Below, in pieces: positions 16,726-24,602 of a stretch of 64,000 bases of DNA. Within the stretch, counting starts at the first letter, position 1, and each line of letters opens with the position of its first letter. The translations under genes and the position numbers were made by a program. The DNA is taken from NCBI RefSeq assembly GCF_022026395.1, contig NZ_CP041767.1, forward strand, positions 6,092,480 through 6,156,479. The letters are read 5' to 3'. Source of the DNA: Brevibacillus brevis. GTDB taxonomy: Bacteria; Bacillota; Bacilli; Brevibacillales; Brevibacillaceae. Below the pieces are notes generated by a model. The model made no database searches. It was not told where the DNA came from and worked only from the letters and a program-made list of their open reading frames with translations.

Positions 16726-17136
16726 TTGAACCACGTCATCCGTATCTACTCCATGCGTTGGGACATAGAAGTCTTCTTTACGTGCGCTAAATCCTTGTTA
16801 CCCTTGCAAAAGGAGTTTCAAAGACTTTCAAGGACTTTCATACAATCTGCTCGTCAGTCATACGACAATCGTATTTTCCAGATACATTCTGCTCGCATAA
16901 CTGCATCGACAAAGCATCTACCACCGTACACTCGGAGGGTTGTTTTATTTGCTTTACGATGAAGTTAGCTCCTTAGATTGGGTGGTAGCCTTGCAATAAC
17001 TTCTGAATTGATCAATGAAGTAATCAAGGCTATCAAGAAGCTTACAAAACTGATCCAAAGTCAACTTCAACAATGGATTGCCGGTTTGTCAAGTTATCTC
17101 AAGGCTTATCTGCCTATTTCAAGCTGCGAAGTTTGA
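16726..17136 (+). pseudogene. IS4-family-type transposase, decayed C-terminal remnant
   Basis: Three reading frames joined end to end give a transposase C-terminus. The first has IYSMRWDIEVFFTCAKSLL (the YREK-region equivalent of IS4 elements). The second, shifted, has SYNLLVSHTTIVFSRYILL and then RTLGGLFYLLYDEV, with an in-frame stop between. The third has LQQWIAGLSSYLKAY before the final stop. The N-terminal half with the first two catalytic acids is missing. No terminal inverted repeats are recognisable. It is an old insertion inside the island. Confidence 0.8.
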
Positions 17137-17347
17137 GTTACTGAGAAATGGTTGCATGATAGCTGGCTGCAACAAGAAAATTATGATTACATAAGCGAGA
17201 ATTAACGCGTATGGCGGCAATTTTGATGCTAGCGGCAGCTTCTACCACATTGACCGGGCTTTCGATCTTAGATTCCGTAAGCAAGCATTTGTGGAAGCCA
17301 GCGATAATAGACGACGCAACTCAACTATTGAAAACGAAATAGAGATG

Positions 17348-17391
17348 TGCTAACGCAAAAAGAGACCGATCGGTATCTTTTTGCGTTAGCA
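17348..17391. promoter_or_regulatory. 44-bp near-perfect palindrome, probable TetR operator
   Basis: The arms TGCTAACGCAAAAAG/CTTTTTGCGTTAGCA are perfect (15 bp each) and the centre contains ACCGATCGGT, a typical TetR-family operator core. It lies 40 bases upstream of the HD-domain gene that precedes a TetR gene, so autoregulation of that pair is likely. The arms could also form a terminator on RNA level. Confidence 0.6.
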
Positions 17392-17430
17392 TAGAAGCAC
17401 ACATTTTTCTAACACAAAGGAGAGTAATAC

Positions 17431-18006
17431 ATGACTTCACTGTTTATTATTCCAGAAAGCAAGCTGTCGGTTGATGCCACTCATTATGTGCGAGAACTTT
17501 CAACCCAAACACTATTCAATCATTTGATGAGAACATATGCTTTTGGATATATGATCGCTCAGAAGAATGATCTGAACATTGACATGGAATTGCTATATCT
17601 CGGTGCCATCATGCATGACTTGGGCTTGACCGAACCATTTGCAGACAGAGAGCGTACTTTTGAAATCGAGGGCGGAGAGGCGGCTTGCCATTTCTTGGTT
17701 CAACATGGTTATCCAATCGAAAAAGCGGAAATCGTACAAAAAGCGGTCGAACTGCACGCCACGGTCGAAGCAGAAAAAAACCAACCTGAGATTGCTCTGG
17801 TACATTTAGGGGTTATGGTTGATGCAGGTTTTCGGGTCGATCTTTTTCCAAAGGATCTTCTCCAGCAGATCATCGAAGACTATCCACGACTCGGGATTAA
17901 TCAAAAAATGATCGAGCATTTTACTTACCAACTTCAGAAAAAAAACGATACGAAATTGATTCCGATTATCGAAGCAGCGAAACATCACTCCCATTTCAGT
18001 GAGTGA
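17431..18006 (+). CDS. HD-domain hydrolase-like protein
   Basis: The 191-aa HD-superfamily protein shows the metal ligands in order: His in LFNHLMRTYAFG, His-Asp in AIMHDLGLTE, and a later His/Asp set (VELHATVEAE, VMVDAGFRVD). The arrangement is close to cyanamide-hydratase-like HD proteins, but the substrate cannot be assigned. ATG 17431 follows AAAGGAGAG. It is followed 21 bases later by a TetR gene whose operator lies upstream, so it is likely the main target of that regulator. Confidence 0.85.
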   Translation: MTSLFIIPESKLSVDATHYVRELSTQTLFNHLMRTYAFGYMIAQKNDLNIDMELLYLGAIMHDLGLTEPFADRERTFEIEGGEAACHFLVQHGYPIEKAEIVQKAVELHATVEAEKNQPEIALVHLGVMVDAGFRVDLFPKDLLQQIIEDYPRLGINQKMIEHFTYQLQKKNDTKLIPIIEAAKHHSHFSE

Positions 18007-18027
18007 TGCAAACTGGAGGTGAAGGAT

Positions 18028-18618
18028 ATGAAAAAAGGTGAGCAAACCCGAAGACACATCATTTGCAAATCAGCCGAGCTTTTTAACCTTCAAGGATATG
18101 CTGGTGTCTCTCTCAACGAAATCATAAATGCTACGGGAATTCAGAAAGGGGGCATCTATAAACATTTCGTCAATAAGGATGAAATTGCGATGGAAGCCTT
18201 TGAATATGCCGCCGACACTGTATTCGAGCAATTTGTAGCAGCTGTCAGTTCTCGGCAATCTGCTATGGAAAAACTGATCAGTATGTTTGAACTGTACAGT
18301 AATGTGGTTGACTCTCCTCCATTTGTGGGAGGCTGCCCCGTGATGAACGCGGCCATTGAGTACGATGATGGGCATCCATTGCTGCGCGAGAAAACCCAGA
18401 ATCGCATGCGAGACTTTATATCATTTATAAAGAACATCTTGCATGAGGGCATAACGAATGGGGAATTCAAATCGAGCATCGATCAAGATGGCGCAGCCTC
18501 TTTTCTTATGGCCGCGCTTGAAGGCGGGATTATGTTGAGCAAACTGGAAGCTGATAATCGGCATATTCATTACATTAAAGATCATGTATCTGCTTTTTTG
18601 AAGACATTGGAAGCCTAA
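18028..18618 (+). CDS. TetR-family transcriptional regulator
   Basis: The 196-aa protein has an N-terminal helix-turn-helix (GVSLNEIINATGIQKGGIYKHF) and an all-helical ligand domain with the GGCPVMNAAIEYDD motif seen in the AcrR/YxaF-like subgroup. ATG 18028 is chosen because GGAGGTGAAGG lies directly upstream; a GTG at 18019 overlaps that site. It is co-directional with the HD-domain gene, and both probably answer to the palindrome at 17348-17391. Confidence 0.88.
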   Translation: MKKGEQTRRHIICKSAELFNLQGYAGVSLNEIINATGIQKGGIYKHFVNKDEIAMEAFEYAADTVFEQFVAAVSSRQSAMEKLISMFELYSNVVDSPPFVGGCPVMNAAIEYDDGHPLLREKTQNRMRDFISFIKNILHEGITNGEFKSSIDQDGAASFLMAALEGGIMLSKLEADNRHIHYIKDHVSAFLKTLEA

Positions 18619-18632
18619 GCCTCTGCATTTAG

Positions 18633-18674
18633 TTGACAAGAGCGCTGACCCCGGGAAGAACAGCATCTTGTCAA
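18633..18674. repeat. Hairpin between TetR gene and DUF2306 remnant
   Basis: TTGACAAGA ... TCTTGTCAA arms (9 bp) continue inward with GCTG/CAGC. No T-run follows on either strand, so it may be an operator or a weak structure. Confidence 0.35.
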
Positions 18675-18700
18675 AAATTGAAACAGAAGGTTACGATCCA

Positions 18701-18844
18701 TTGAATAACACCAAATCACGTTACCGACTATTGGTCGGAATCAGTATGTTATTGGTCCTTTACGTCATTGTAAAAAACTATATTATCGATCCTGGAGCCG
18801 AGGGATTTTTAACTCAAACTTCGCTAGTGACAACTAATACTTAA
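18701..18844 (+). pseudogene. DUF2306-type membrane protein, N-terminal remnant
   Basis: A TTG start with AGAAGG 9 bases upstream opens a 47-codon frame. It has a membrane helix (YRLLVGISMLLVLYVIVKNY) followed by IIDPGAEGFL, a motif I associate with the N-terminus of DUF2306 membrane proteins. The frame then departs and stops. The remaining transmembrane helices of the family are absent. The gene probably belonged to the TetR-controlled module and was cut by a later rearrangement. Confidence 0.6.
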
Positions 18845-18890
18845 AGCTAATCCTTTGGAGTAACGGAAAGCGCTAGTTCAACAAAAACAG

Positions 18891-18929
18891 CGGCGAACAA
18901 AAGCTTTATTTATATTCTTTGTTCGCCGG
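18891..18929. terminator. Bidirectional hairpin terminator
   Basis: CGGCGAACAAA and its complement TTTGTTCGCCG form an 11-bp stem with a T-rich loop, after the HD/TetR/DUF2306 module. Confidence 0.55.
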
Positions 18930-19001
18930 ACAACTAACACTATCGTCTTAATCTGCTGACATAGCTACTATCAAGTACAATTTCTTTCCTAATCTTGTGT
19001 A

Positions 19002-19026
19002 CCATCACTTATGATACGGTTCACCG
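19002..19026 (-). repeat. att-like site B
   Basis: On minus CGGTGAACCGTATCATAAGTGATGG encodes Gly-Glu-Pro-Tyr-His-Lys-stop and matches the rlmH tail at 14 of 16 core bases (19007-19022). The 294-base gap around it (18845-19138) holds only this site and two hairpins. Confidence 0.75.
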
Positions 19027-19084
19027 AACATACTCTAAGCACAAAATCCAAAATGAGCACAGAATATATTTTATAATCTAAAAT

Positions 19085-19120
19085 ACAGAGCCTACCTCTC
19101 ATTTGAAGTAGGCTCTTTCT
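19085..19120. terminator. Hairpin terminator, AT-rich gene end
   Basis: AGAGCCTAC/GTAGGCTCT stem of 9 bp. The tail is TTTCT on plus and weaker on minus, where it would end the membrane-protein gene at 19139. Confidence 0.55.
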
Positions 19121-19138
19121 GGTTTACTTTTTACATTT

Positions 19139-20164
19139 TCAATTAACTTTCAGTGAAAATTTTTCTTTAGTAATTTCTAAACTATCCCCTTTTTTTACAA
19201 TGCTATTCCAAATAGTATACCTCTTCTTCCCATCATTTTCGCTTACTAAATCGTTTATTACAAAGCTTATCTCTATATCATTTCTACCTTCATTTAATAG
19301 TTTCTTTATATCTACATTAGCCCTATATAACACATTTGCTCCATTATACAGTTGCTTAGCAATATTATTATCATTGAATAGTATTTTTCGATTCTCAGAG
19401 AACATAATGCTTGAGCCAGCAGTCATAAAATCGCTCTTTTTTATCTTTTTTTCTTTACCGTTAATCTTATATGTAACCTCCTTTGGCATCATATCAGTTG
19501 TTGTGTCAGTGTACGCTATTTCCATTTCACCTGTTTTACTTGAAAATTCAACAGCTATATTGGCATTAAGATTACTTTGTAAACCAAGTAGAGCAATAAT
19601 TATAGATAAGGAAAATAAAGACAAGAACCAATAATAGATAATTTCTAATTCAGTTCTTGCTTTCATCATCCTTTTTACCTTTGAAAACAGTTTATCCAAA
19701 AAAGGGTACTTTCCCCATTTAATATATGATAAAGAAATAACAATTATCATAAAGAATATCACTATTCCAAAAAAAACAACCGTTACTCGATTAATTATCG
19801 GAAACTGTATCATTAAAAAGAAGAATATGAATGTAATAATAAAACATACCTTTATTGAAGTTAATAACTTATGATAGAAGAGATTAGCTTTTTGAATATA
19901 TTTGTTTAATTTCCCCTCTGAATAATTGCAGTATGTCTGAGCTTCAAAATAGCAATATAACATTGCAATGATAAATACCATTAATAAATTTGAAATTAAT
20001 GCATGTGAAAATACATGGTCTACACCAATTGGAAACAAATCTCCTACATAGACTGATGAATATATATTTTTTACGAATGAGAATACTTTTGTTATTAAAA
20101 AAGTTAGTGTACCTAGTAGTGTAATTACTAAAACTAACCTACTATTTCTGTCTGAAAAACTCAT
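19139..20164 (-). CDS. AT-rich multi-span membrane protein of unknown function
   Basis: The 341-aa product has about five to six hydrophobic helices in its N-terminal 200 residues (LVLVITLLGTLTFLITKVF, LLMVFIIAMLYCYF, VCFIITFIFFFLMIQF, VVFFGIVIFFMIIVISL, FLSLFSLSIIIALLG). A C-terminal soluble part of about 140 residues is rich in Lys, Asn and Glu. I do not recognise a family. Codon use is much more AT-rich than in the core genes, which points to acquisition by transfer. It is the only gene between att site B and the IS256-family element. Confidence 0.7.
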   Translation of the reverse strand: MSFSDRNSRLVLVITLLGTLTFLITKVFSFVKNIYSSVYVGDLFPIGVDHVFSHALISNLLMVFIIAMLYCYFEAQTYCNYSEGKLNKYIQKANLFYHKLLTSIKVCFIITFIFFFLMIQFPIINRVTVVFFGIVIFFMIIVISLSYIKWGKYPFLDKLFSKVKRMMKARTELEIIYYWFLSLFSLSIIIALLGLQSNLNANIAVEFSSKTGEMEIAYTDTTTDMMPKEVTYKINGKEKKIKKSDFMTAGSSIMFSENRKILFNDNNIAKQLYNGANVLYRANVDIKKLLNEGRNDIEISFVINDLVSENDGKKRYTIWNSIVKKGDSLEITKEKFSLKVN

Positions 20165-20305
20165 GCTTTCACCTCAGTTTTCATTTAATCATAATCGTTT
20201 TAAATAAATTGCCACCTATAATTTAGAGCCAGAAAACAAAAGAATTACTTCTTGATAGGAATGTCAAGGAGATTGAATTGTTTTTTGATGCTTCCACTAA
20301 ATACG

Positions 20306-20313
20306 ACTTTGTA
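20306..20313. repeat. Target-site duplication, left copy
   Basis: ACTTTGTA directly precedes the left inverted repeat of the IS256-family element and is repeated at 21781-21788. Confidence 0.9.
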
Positions 20314-21780
20314 GAGTCTGTAAAATATTCTGTGTAAACTCTCAACCTCTAAACTACAATTAGTCTTAGAAAGGTTGGGAGATTTTTATGATGTCAAAAG
20401 AGCAGATCAAGCAGTGGATCAAGGAGAAAAACATGAAGTCTGTGGACGATGTTCAGTCAGCCTTGAAGGATTTGTTTGCTGAAACGATCCAAGAAATGCT
20501 CGAAGCTGAGATGGAGTCCTCACTTGGATATGCCAAGCATGACATGAAAAACAAGCGAACAACCAATAGCCGCAACGGTTATAGCAAAAAAACGGTTCGC
20601 TCCGAGTATGGCGAAGTCGATATTCAAATTCCTCGTGATCGTGAGGGAGAATTTGAGCCTGCCATCGTAAGGAAGCACCAGTCCAATGTAACAGGGATCG
20701 AAGATCAAATCCTCGCGCTGTATGCAAAAGGCGTATCCACACGTGATATTCAAGATCATCTACAGCAGCTCTATGGCATCGAAGTCTCACCAACACTCAT
20801 TTCTAATGTCACGAACAAAATCGTTCCACTGATTAAAGAGTGGCAAAATCGCCCCTTGCAATCGGTATATGCCGTTGTTTTCTTAGACGCTATTCACTTT
20901 AAAGTAAAACAGGACGGGGCTATCGTCAACAAGGCTGCCTATATGGTCATTGGCATTGACCTTGACGGTCATAAAGATGTCCTTGGTATCTGGGTTGGCG
21001 AGAATGAATCGGCTAAATTCTGGCTACATGTACTCAATGAACTGAAAAACCGTGGAGTCCAGGATATTCTCATTACTAGCGTCGATAACCTCCGAGGCTT
21101 TACGGAGGCTATTTCAGCATGTTATCCAAAGACAGAGATTCAGAAGTGTGTCATCCATCAAATACGTAACTCTATTAAATATGTTTCCTATAAGGATTTA
21201 AAGAGAGTGACAGCTGAACTAAAGCCTATTTACAAGGCTCCAACGGAGCAAGCTGCACTGGAAGAATTCGATCAGTTTGAGCAAACTTGGGGGAGTAAAT
21301 ATCCCTTAATGGTACGCTCCTGGCGTTCCAACTGGGAGGAGATTGCGACCTTCTTTAAATATCCTCCAGAGATTCGAAAGCTGATCTATACAACTAATGT
21401 TATTGAAAGTTACCATCGTCAACTTCGAAAAGTAACGAAGGGAAAAGCTATATTTCCGACAGACGATGCCCTTCTAAAGATGTTATATCTCGTAACCATG
21501 GATGTCTTACGAAAATGGACGGGAAGGGTCCACAATTGGGGACAGATTCTCATGCAGCTATCTGTTTTCTTTGAGGATCGCGTACGGCCACACATCCGTT
21601 AACAAGTAAAAGAAAGGCTTCATCCCCGAAGGGATTGTCTTTTTCTACACCCACGTGTCAAGGGTTCGCTTTGCCTTACGCCCTTGACCCTGTTGGCTTC
21701 GAAAAAGATGTCCTAATTAGGGGGATGAAACCTTTTCATATATCGGTTGATTGAGTTTACACAAAAATCTTGACAGACCC
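20314..21780 (+). mobile_element. IS256-family insertion sequence, complete, 1467 bp
   Basis: Terminal inverted repeats are 20314-20341 and 21753-21780. They begin GAGTCTGT and GGGTCTGT and share the inner TGTGTAAACTC. They enclose one intact transposase gene and are flanked by an 8-bp duplication. Intact ends and gene suggest a recent insertion. Confidence 0.92.
20388..21602 (+). CDS. IS256-family (mutator-type) transposase
   Basis: The 404-aa protein carries the DDE catalytic domain of the IS256 group: Asp in AVVFLDAIHFKVKQDG, Asp in LITSVDNLRGFTEA with CYPKTEIQKCVIHQIRNS, and Glu in IYTTNVIESYHRQLRK. The N-terminal helical region binds the ends (SKEQIKQWIKEKN, VSTRDIQDHLQQLYGI). A GGGAG site precedes tandem ATGs at 20388 and 20391. 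The gene is intact and full length, so the element may be active. Confidence 0.95.
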   Translation: MMSKEQIKQWIKEKNMKSVDDVQSALKDLFAETIQEMLEAEMESSLGYAKHDMKNKRTTNSRNGYSKKTVRSEYGEVDIQIPRDREGEFEPAIVRKHQSNVTGIEDQILALYAKGVSTRDIQDHLQQLYGIEVSPTLISNVTNKIVPLIKEWQNRPLQSVYAVVFLDAIHFKVKQDGAIVNKAAYMVIGIDLDGHKDVLGIWVGENESAKFWLHVLNELKNRGVQDILITSVDNLRGFTEAISACYPKTEIQKCVIHQIRNSIKYVSYKDLKRVTAELKPIYKAPTEQAALEEFDQFEQTWGSKYPLMVRSWRSNWEEIATFFKYPPEIRKLIYTTNVIESYHRQLRKVTKGKAIFPTDDALLKMLYLVTMDVLRKWTGRVHNWGQILMQLSVFFEDRVRPHIR

Positions 21781-21788
21781 ACTTTGTA
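21781..21788. repeat. Target-site duplication, right copy
   Basis: ACTTTGTA lies between the right inverted repeat and the rlmH stop codon (21789-21791), so the element sits exactly one duplication length from rlmH. Confidence 0.9.
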
Positions 21789-21811
21789 CTACTTATGATA
21801 AGGCTCCCCCC
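21789..21811 (-). repeat. att-like site A: 3' end of rlmH
   Basis: The last codons of rlmH (GGG GAG CCT TAT CAT AAG TAG) contain GAGCCTTATCATAAGT. This is the reference copy for sites B to F and corresponds in position and sequence to the SCC integration site of staphylococci. Confidence 0.8.
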
Positions 21812-22268
21812 GACTAATCCGAAACGCCCGATAAACCTGCTCAAGCAGCACCAACCTCACCAACTGATGCGGAAACGTCATCTTCGAAAACGACAACAAA
21901 GCATCCGCCCGCTTCAACACCTGATCCGCCAACCCCAACGACCCGCCAATCACAAACGCCACCTGACTGCGCCCATGCAAAGCCAGCTTGTCCATCTCCG
22001 CAGACAGCTTCTCCGACGACCACATTTGCCCATCAATCGCCAGCGCAATCACATACTGATCCTGCTTGATCTGCGCCAGGATGCGCTCGCCTTCCTTGCG
22101 CTTCACCTGCTCCATCTCCGCCGCGCTCATCTCTTCTGGCGCCTTTTCATCATTGACCTCGATCACTTGCAGCTTGCAGTAAGCAGACAGACGCTTGCTG
22201 TATTCATCAATGCCCTCACGCAAATATTTCTCCTTCAGCTTCCCTACCGTAATAATCGAAATTTGCAT
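21789..22268 (-). CDS. rlmH: 23S rRNA (pseudouridine-1915-N3)-methyltransferase RlmH
   Basis: The 159-aa SPOUT-class methyltransferase acts on the assembled 70S ribosome, methylating pseudouridine 1915 of helix 69. The full-length sequence shows the N-terminal [19 protein letters not shown], the SAM-site loop [14 protein letters not shown] and the C-terminal [12 protein letters not shown] followed by the conserved GEPYHK tail. It is 4 bases from the CxxH/CxxC gene on the same strand. Its 3' end is the presumed integration site for the island to its left. Confidence 0.97.
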
Positions 22269-22272
22269 GGTC

Positions 22273-22539
22273 CTACATTCCCTTCTCTTTCAAAAGCGCA
22301 ATCTGCCCAGGCTCTCCACATTCCCGGCAACGCTTGTCTACTCCATCGCCCTCAATCGCCTGTGCCGCATACGTATCCGGCGCCGCCTCAAAATCATTTA
22401 CGTAATCATCCAACTCCTGCTCCAAATGCTCCATACAAGCAAACCGCACCGGATATTCCGCCAACAGCTCAACTTCTTTTCCTTCTATTTGCAAGCTTTT
22501 CATCTTCATGTCCATATCAAATGCCTCTTTTCCGTTCAT
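22273..22539 (-). CDS. CxxH/CxxC family protein (BA_5709-like)
   Basis: This is a small 88-aa protein with paired metal-ligand motifs: CMEH (about residue 35) in [19 protein letters not shown], and CREC near the end. It is found directly upstream of rlmH in many Bacillales and its function is unknown; it probably binds zinc. ATG 22539 follows AGGAAGCG. An in-frame ATG at 22515 behind AAGAGG is a second possible start. Likely one transcript with rlmH. Confidence 0.85.
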
Positions 22540-22679
22540 TAATATCGCTTCCTATTCTACCCCAGAACAGCCACAAAACAAATGAATCAGGCAAAAAGTC
22601 ATCGCTTGAGTTTGCAATCATACGCCTTTTTATTTTATAGCTTTTATTTTTTTACTTCCGACGGACATGTAAAGCTGTA

Positions 22680-22886
22680 GAGAGAAAAAAGAAGAAAACG
22701 GCGAAAGTCTTTGGGATACCAACCGAAGCGCAATGGAAAAAAAGAAACCTGCCTTTAGCGTCCACCTCTGAGACACTACGTAGCTGCCCGACTTTGGACG
22801 CGGGTTTCTTTTTTTACATGGAGCTGGGCAGAACCGCCTCACGGCAGGTAGCCCAAGAACTTGAGCGTTTTCTTCTTTTTTCTCTC
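22680..22886. ncRNA. Nested inverted-repeat locus, candidate structured RNA
   Basis: A perfect 21-bp outer inverted repeat (22680-22700 with 22866-22886; purine-rich GAGAGAAAAAAGAAG arm) encloses an inner stem AAAGAAACC/GGTTTCTTT (22741-22749 with 22803-22811), inside which GCGTCCA/TGGACGC pairs again. A further hairpin lies at 22826-22854 (GGGC/GCCC). The inner stem has T-runs on both strands. No convincing ORF spans it. It occupies most of the 543-base gap between the CxxH/CxxC gene and htrA. Either a structured RNA (6S-like general shape, identity not established) or a palindromic mobile repeat would fit. Confidence 0.4.
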
Positions 22887-22907
22887 CTCCACCGAAAGCC
22901 CGTCTAA

Positions 22908-22942
22908 CAAAAAAAGAGAGCGCCGTATCAGCTCGGCGCTCT
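22908..22942 (-). terminator. htrA intrinsic terminator
   Basis: The 9-bp stem AGAGCGCCG/CGGCGCTCT is followed on minus by CTTTTTTTG, about 140 bases after the htrA stop. Confidence 0.9.
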
Positions 22943-23082
22943 TAAGAAGGGATCTATTTAAAAATAGATAGAGGGGGGAACTTAGGATACTGCATATATG
23001 CAAACGGGACAAAATGCATCCCGGAATTGCCCGTCAACGTTTGATTCCTTCACATACCTGCCCACAAAATGGTCAGTGTTTT

Positions 23083-24321
23083 TTACTGCTGTGGCGGAGC
23101 GGTCAGCTTCACTTTGGCAGTCTTCTGGATACCGTCACGATAGTACGTAACGTCCATCGTATCGCCCGGCTTTTTGTTCATCGTCAAATACTTGCGAAGC
23201 TGAGCGCTTGTGGAAATGTTCTTGTCATCCAGCTTGACGATGACGTCGAATTGTCTCAAGCCTGCTTGACCCGCAGGAGAGAATTTGCCTACCTCTGTTT
23301 GCACGACGACGCCAGTATTCACATTGTCAGGCAGATTCAAGGTTTCTTTCCATTCGTAACGCGGCACATTGGCCAAGTCGAGTGGCTGCACACCGAGGTA
23401 AGAACGTTGCAGCGTGCCTTTTTCCATCAGTTGGTCCACGATTACTTTGACATCATTGATCGGGAGGGCAAAACCTAACCCTTCGACACCTGCTTTGGAA
23501 ATTTTCAAGGTGTTAATTCCGATGACCTGACCCTCGATATTTACGAGGGCTCCACCGCTGTTACCAGGGTTGATCGCTGCGTCTGTTTGAATGACATCCA
23601 GCTCCCAGTCGTCCTGACCATCTTCGTTAAAGTCCATGGGCATGGAGCGTTCCTTGGAACTGATGATACCTTGTGTAACCGTCCGGGAGAACTGCATGCC
23701 CAATGGGTTCCCAATAGCAATGGCCGGCTCGCCCACCTGTAAGGTAGAGGAATCACCAAACTCGGCAACGTCCGTAACCTTGGAGGCGTCGATTTCCAGT
23801 ACAGCCAGATCGGCGTAACCATCGGCGCCGACCACTTTTGCCGATACTTTTTCACCAGTTGGCAGGGCGACCTCCAGTTTTTGCGCCTTATCGATTACGT
23901 GATAGTTCGTAACGATGTAGGCCTTTCCGCCTTTTTTCTGAAAGATGACACCAGAGCCTTGGCCCTGCTCTACATCCATCGAATTCTGCATCCAACTGTT
24001 TCTGCGCTGACCGATGTTGATTACACCAACGATTGCATTTTCTACTTGTTTCACCGCATCTACTGTACCCGATCCCACACTAACAGATACTGGCTTGGCA
24101 AACAGGTTAGAAGCAGAAGCGGAGGCATTGCTGCTTATCGCATTTTCTGTTCCAGGCTTAACCATATTAATATATCCCGCATTGGAGAGAGTCGGCAGCG
24201 TGAGCAGGACGACCATCCCCCCAATTACCGCGGACGTCACCGACGTCACAACCATACGCCCAATGTTAGAACCGCGTTGTTTTTTTCGCTCCACGTGAGT
24301 GAAATCATCATAAAAACCCAT
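23083..24321 (-). CDS. htrC: HtrA/DegP-type membrane-anchored serine protease (HtrC/YycK-like)
   Basis: The 412-aa envelope protease has a short cytoplasmic N-terminus and one membrane helix (MVVTSVTSAVIGGMVVLLTL, about 26-45). A trypsin-like domain carries the triad His (VTNYHVID, about 140), Asp (YADLAVLEID, about 170) and Ser (NPGNSGGALV, about 254), followed by a C-terminal PDZ domain (FSPAGQAGLRQFDVIVKLDD). It degrades or refolds misfolded exported proteins. Its position after the wal operon matches Bacillus htrC. It has its own upstream region and a strong terminator. Confidence 0.92.
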   Translation of the reverse strand: MGFYDDFTHVERKKQRGSNIGRMVVTSVTSAVIGGMVVLLTLPTLSNAGYINMVKPGTENAISSNASASASNLFAKPVSVSVGSGTVDAVKQVENAIVGVINIGQRRNSWMQNSMDVEQGQGSGVIFQKKGGKAYIVTNYHVIDKAQKLEVALPTGEKVSAKVVGADGYADLAVLEIDASKVTDVAEFGDSSTLQVGEPAIAIGNPLGMQFSRTVTQGIISSKERSMPMDFNEDGQDDWELDVIQTDAAINPGNSGGALVNIEGQVIGINTLKISKAGVEGLGFALPINDVKVIVDQLMEKGTLQRSYLGVQPLDLANVPRYEWKETLNLPDNVNTGVVVQTEVGKFSPAGQAGLRQFDVIVKLDDKNISTSAQLRKYLTMNKKPGDTMDVTYYRDGIQKTAKVKLTAPPQQ

Positions 24322-24511
24322 GATTCATACCTCTCCTTTCTATCTTCTACCATTACTAGCTTTGCAGGTTTTTCATGCTCGTATACACAATGACATGCGC
24401 CATAGTTGGTTTGCATGATTGATTTGGTTGATGTCTGTTTCCTTTTGACACCCTTAGTATACGACCCGCTTTCGGCAAAATGGCGTGAGAATTATGGAAA
24501 GGTTGTGGAAT

Positions 24512-24545
24512 AGAAAAAAGCTCCCGGAATATTTCTCCGAGAGCA
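24512..24545 (-). terminator. Terminator downstream of the wal operon
   Basis: On minus, GCTCTCGGA/TCCGGGAGC (9 bp with one G-T pair) is followed by TTTTTTCTA. The nearest upstream minus-strand gene is walJ (ends 24842), so wal transcripts would run antisense through the small plus-strand gene at 24603. The rest of the gap 24322-24602 shows nothing but the htrA promoter region. Confidence 0.65.
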
Positions 24546-24602
24546 CGGATATGATAGATTAAAAGCTTTTCCTGCCAGACCAAATAGAAAGGATTGATAG
24601 AC

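Noticed and set aside
19867..19876. ACTTATGATA inside the AT-rich membrane gene
   Set aside because: Ten matching bases in AT-rich coding sequence without the GGCTC flank; kept apart from the att series, though a cryptic site is not excluded.
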